A stretch of DNA of 25,493 bases from Gemmatimonadota bacterium. Its GTDB lineage: Bacteria; Gemmatimonadota; Gemmatimonadetes; Palauibacterales; Palauibacteraceae. The position numbers were made by a program, and so were the translations under genes. The notes below the pieces were generated by a model. That model worked only from the letters and a program-made list of their open reading frames with translations. It ran no database searches and was not told where the DNA came from. Location: NCBI GenBank assembly GCA_030601615.1, contig JAUVTH010000003.1, positions 1 through 25,493 of the forward strand. Direction: 5' to 3'. Numbering within the stretch: the first letter of the stretch is position 1; every line of letters begins with the position of its first letter. Positions 23,532 through 25,493 of the stretch are shown here, in pieces.

Positions 23532-23554
23532 GCGTTGCGATTGAAACGCAACGC
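23532..23554. other. 8-bp perfect hairpin upstream of the adaptor gene
   Basis: GCGTTGCG (23532-23539) and CGCAACGC (23547-23554) form a perfect stem around the loop ATTGAAA. It sits inside a wider imperfect dyad made of CACCGCAACGG (23478-23488) and CCGTAACGGTG (23554-23564), pairing at 9 of 11 positions. A palindrome TCGTACGA lies between. Together these could fold as a branched RNA leader or mark regulator sites; function unknown. Confidence 0.4.
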
Positions 23555-23711
23555 CGTAACGGTGCGTACTGTAGGATCCCGGTGCGGTGGAGGGGCAATG
23601 TTTCTTCCTGCCGTAGTAGCCCGTTCGTGAGGACGGGGCCTGAACCGGGCTTCCGGGCCGCCGTGGCGGTGGCGGTGAGGCGTTTCGGCAGCTCAGCATA
23701 GAGAGACAGAG

Positions 23712-25142
23712 ATGGAGAAGCCAAACGGTGACGTGGAGGAGGCGCCGGTCGGCACGACGCGTGAACGAACGCGTCCGCGAGTGATCGAGCGAGAGGGAAA
23801 TCCTCGTCTGTCGCTCAAGAAAGGCCGGGGCGGAGAGGGCTCCTCCACCACTTCCAGCAATTCGGCGCGTTCCGATTCCGGGTCGCGTGTTTCGCGCATG
23901 GATGTCAAGCGCGCTCCAAAAGGAAAGAAGAAGCGGAACATATACATCGGGGTCGGCGCCGTTGCGCTGCTCCTGATGACCTATTTTCTGTCCCGCCTCG
24001 AACCGGCGGCTCCCACAGTGGACCGGAACGTCATCGTGCAGGGAACCGTCGAGCGCGGCGAAATGGTTCGCCAGGTGCGCGGCTCAGGCACGCTCGTTCC
24101 GGAAAGGGTGCAATTCGTGGCCGCTCTGACCGCCGGTCGGGTGGAATCGGTGCACTTCGAGCCGGGCCAGGTGGTAAGCGCGACAGACATCCTCGTGGTC
24201 ATGTCCAATCCGGACGTCGAGCTCCAGGTGCTCGAAGCCGAGCAGCAGTGGACTGGTGCACAGGCCTCGCTCGTGTCGCTACGCCGGACCCTCGGGACGG
24301 GGCTGCTGGCCCAGGAAGCCGCGGTGGCCGACGCACGAGCCCGGTTCCTGGAGGCGGAGCGCCAGGCCGAAGCGTACGCACGGATGGTCGGTAGCGACTG
24401 GGTATCGGAGAACGAGTATCAGAACGCACGGGACAATGCCAGCGCTCTCGGGGAGCGGCTGCGCACTGATCAGGCTCGACTGGACCTGATGAACCAGACG
24501 AATGACGAGCAGCTCGCCGTACAACGGGACCAGGTGGGCCGGCTGGCCAACATCCACCACTACTACCAGGAGCGGGCGTCCAACATGCGGGTCCAGGCAG
24601 GCGCCGAGGGGGTTCTCCAGGACTTCGACCTCGAGGTAGGACAGTGGGTGCAGGCGGGCACGACGCTCGCTCGAGTGGCCAGACCCGAGAGACTCAAAGC
24701 CGAACTCAGGATCCCACAGACGCAGGCACGCGACGTCCAGGTCGGACAGGCGGCCTTCGTGGACACACGCACCGACACGATCCCCGGTCGTGTACGCCGC
24801 GTCGATCCGAACGTGCAGGGCGGCTCCGTCCTCGTAGAGGTAACGCTGGAGGGAGACCTTCCGCCGGGGGCTCGCCCCGACCTCTCCGTCGACGGGACCA
24901 TCGAGCTGGAACGTCTCAACGATGTGCTCCACGTGGGCCGCCCGGCATACGGCCAGAGTCACAGCACGGTCAGCCTGTTCAGGGTAACCGAAGAGGGCAA
25001 CGCTGCCGAGCGCGTAACCGTGCAGCTCGGCCGCAGCAGCGTGAACCAGATAGAAGTCGTGGAAGGTCTCCGAGAGGGAGACGTGATCGTCCTGTCGGAC
25101 ATGTCCCGGTACGACGACGTAGACCGAGTGCGCATCAGGTAA
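23712..25142 (+). CDS. MacA/HlyD-type periplasmic adaptor of an efflux system
   Basis: A membrane-fusion protein of up to 476 residues that would link an inner-membrane transporter to an outer-membrane channel. One membrane helix (IYIGVGAVALLLMTYFL, about 77-93) is followed by a barrel-sandwich half (ALTAGRVESVHFEPGQVVSA), a long helical hairpin rich in Ala, Glu and Gln, the second half (VQAGAEGVLQDFDLEVGQWV) and a beta-barrel domain. The start is uncertain: ATG at 23712 has AGAGAGAC upstream but adds a charged, Ser/Arg-rich 62-residue tail, while ATG at 23898 (MDVKRAPKGKKKRN) gives a more usual short cytoplasmic N-terminus yet lacks a ribosome-binding site. It lies 46 bases before an ABC ATPase gene, which supports a MacAB-like exporter. 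Confidence 0.87.
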   Translation: MEKPNGDVEEAPVGTTRERTRPRVIEREGNPRLSLKKGRGGEGSSTTSSNSARSDSGSRVSRMDVKRAPKGKKKRNIYIGVGAVALLLMTYFLSRLEPAAPTVDRNVIVQGTVERGEMVRQVRGSGTLVPERVQFVAALTAGRVESVHFEPGQVVSATDILVVMSNPDVELQVLEAEQQWTGAQASLVSLRRTLGTGLLAQEAAVADARARFLEAERQAEAYARMVGSDWVSENEYQNARDNASALGERLRTDQARLDLMNQTNDEQLAVQRDQVGRLANIHHYYQERASNMRVQAGAEGVLQDFDLEVGQWVQAGTTLARVARPERLKAELRIPQTQARDVQVGQAAFVDTRTDTIPGRVRRVDPNVQGGSVLVEVTLEGDLPPGARPDLSVDGTIELERLNDVLHVGRPAYGQSHSTVSLFRVTEEGNAAERVTVQLGRSSVNQIEVVEGLREGDVIVLSDMSRYDDVDRVRIR

Positions 25143-25188
25143 CGCCGACGCGCTGCGCGGCGTCGCCACGAGGAGAGAGAGTCACAGG

Positions 25189-25493
25189 ATGGACAACGGC
25201 ACACCGTTGATCCGGATGGAGGGCGTCAAGAAGGTTTTCTACACGGATGAGTTGGAGACGCACGCTCTGGCGGACATTCACCTCGACATTCACGACGGTG
25301 AGTTCACGGAAGTGGTGGGCCCTTCGGGTTGCGGGAAGTCCACGCTCCTGTCGCTGGTCGGGCTGCTGGACACGGCCACAGAGGGTGACTACTGGCTGGA
25401 TGGCGAGCCCGTGGTCAAACTCACGGCCTCGGAGCGGGCCCGGGTCCGGAACCGGCACATTGGGTTCATCTTCCAGGCCTTCAACCTCATCGG
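25189..25493 (+). CDS. MacB/LolD-type ABC transporter ATP-binding protein, N-terminal part
   Basis: The first 101 codons of an ABC ATPase that runs off the right edge. Walker A is GPSGCGKST at about residues 44-52, and the Q-loop appears as GFIFQAFNLI near the edge. ETHALADIHLDIHDGEF and SLVGLLDTATEGDYWLDG are typical of the MacB/LolD/FtsE group. ATG at 25189 is preceded by GAGGAGAGAG some 10-18 bases upstream and CAGG immediately before. With the adaptor just upstream it probably energises a MacAB-like tripartite exporter. Signature and Walker B motifs lie outside the window. Confidence 0.92.
   Translation, partial: MDNGTPLIRMEGVKKVFYTDELETHALADIHLDIHDGEFTEVVGPSGCGKSTLLSLVGLLDTATEGDYWLDGEPVVKLTASERARVRNRHIGFIFQAFNLI

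Larger units (their letters stand above)
23288..23711. other. 424-base gene-free stretch rich in dyads
   Basis: No convincing coding region is seen here; short open frames lack ribosome-binding sites or conserved features. It holds, in order, a terminator-like hairpin (23323-23359), a 14-bp near-perfect dyad (23410-23448), and a cluster of nested dyads and imperfect repeats at about 23478-23564. The second half is less GC-rich (for example AACAAATATGTTATGG at about 23494-23510), as expected for a promoter region serving the adaptor/ABC genes, though no matched -35/-10 pair could be defended. A small RNA gene is possible. Confidence 0.45.

Noticed and set aside
23532..23554. ATTGAAAC within the hairpin resembles the end of many CRISPR repeats.
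   Set aside because: There is only one copy, with no regularly spaced repeats or cas genes nearby.

Overview
The window looks like a chromosomal segment of a high-GC Gram-negative bacterium. Outer-membrane lipoproteins, a LapA-like protein, an RND/MacA-type adaptor and secreted proteins with Sec signals all point to a diderm envelope. Protein flavour (M1 peptidase with GMEY, permuted aconitase, MacA-like adaptor, LuxC/LuxE pair) fits Gemmatimonadota best, but that placement is inference from memory of the families. No RNA gene, transposase, phage gene or CRISPR array was found.

Layout. From 11863 down to base 1 every gene lies on the minus strand. Read in transcription order this run holds: (i) a four-gene, overlapping or nearly touching cassette encoding a serine palmitoyltransferase-like enzyme, a GNAT acyltransferase resembling bacterial ceramide synthase, an extended SDR resembling ceramide reductase and a PAP2-fold membrane enzyme; (ii) an ECF sigma factor, its overlapping zinc-finger anti-sigma factor and a secreted two-PDZ protein; (iii) an overlapping LuxE-like/LuxC-like fatty-acid reductase pair with no luciferase genes; (iv) a secreted M1 metallopeptidase and the first 31 codons of a probable Glu/Leu/Phe/Val dehydrogenase. 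A divergent intergenic region at 11864-12005 separates this from plus-strand genes: an M23 (LytM) lipoprotein, a patatin-like phospholipase and a LapA-like membrane protein. A minus-strand aconitase-family protein with swapped domain order follows. The rest is plus strand: OmpA/Pal-like lipoprotein, CsaA-like tRNA-binding protein, YgfZ-like folate-binding protein, a 2-oxoacid dehydrogenase E1alpha-E1beta-E2 operon ending at a strong terminator-like hairpin, a 424-base gene-free stretch rich in dyads, then a MacA-like adaptor and the start of a MacB-type ABC ATPase.

How the genes may work together. The most notable content is the apparently complete de novo ceramide pathway (condensation, N-acylation, keto reduction) in one transcription unit, with a PAP2 enzyme that could remove or transfer a phospho-headgroup. 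Sigma/anti-sigma regulation, a fatty acyl reductase pair, a patatin lipase and a branched-chain-type 2-oxoacid dehydrogenase lie nearby, so the segment reads as an envelope-lipid neighbourhood; the functional links between modules are inference.

Also notable is a short interspersed repeat present twice, 19.6 kb apart (2218-2250 and 21808-21838). The differences between the copies preserve two alternative stems.
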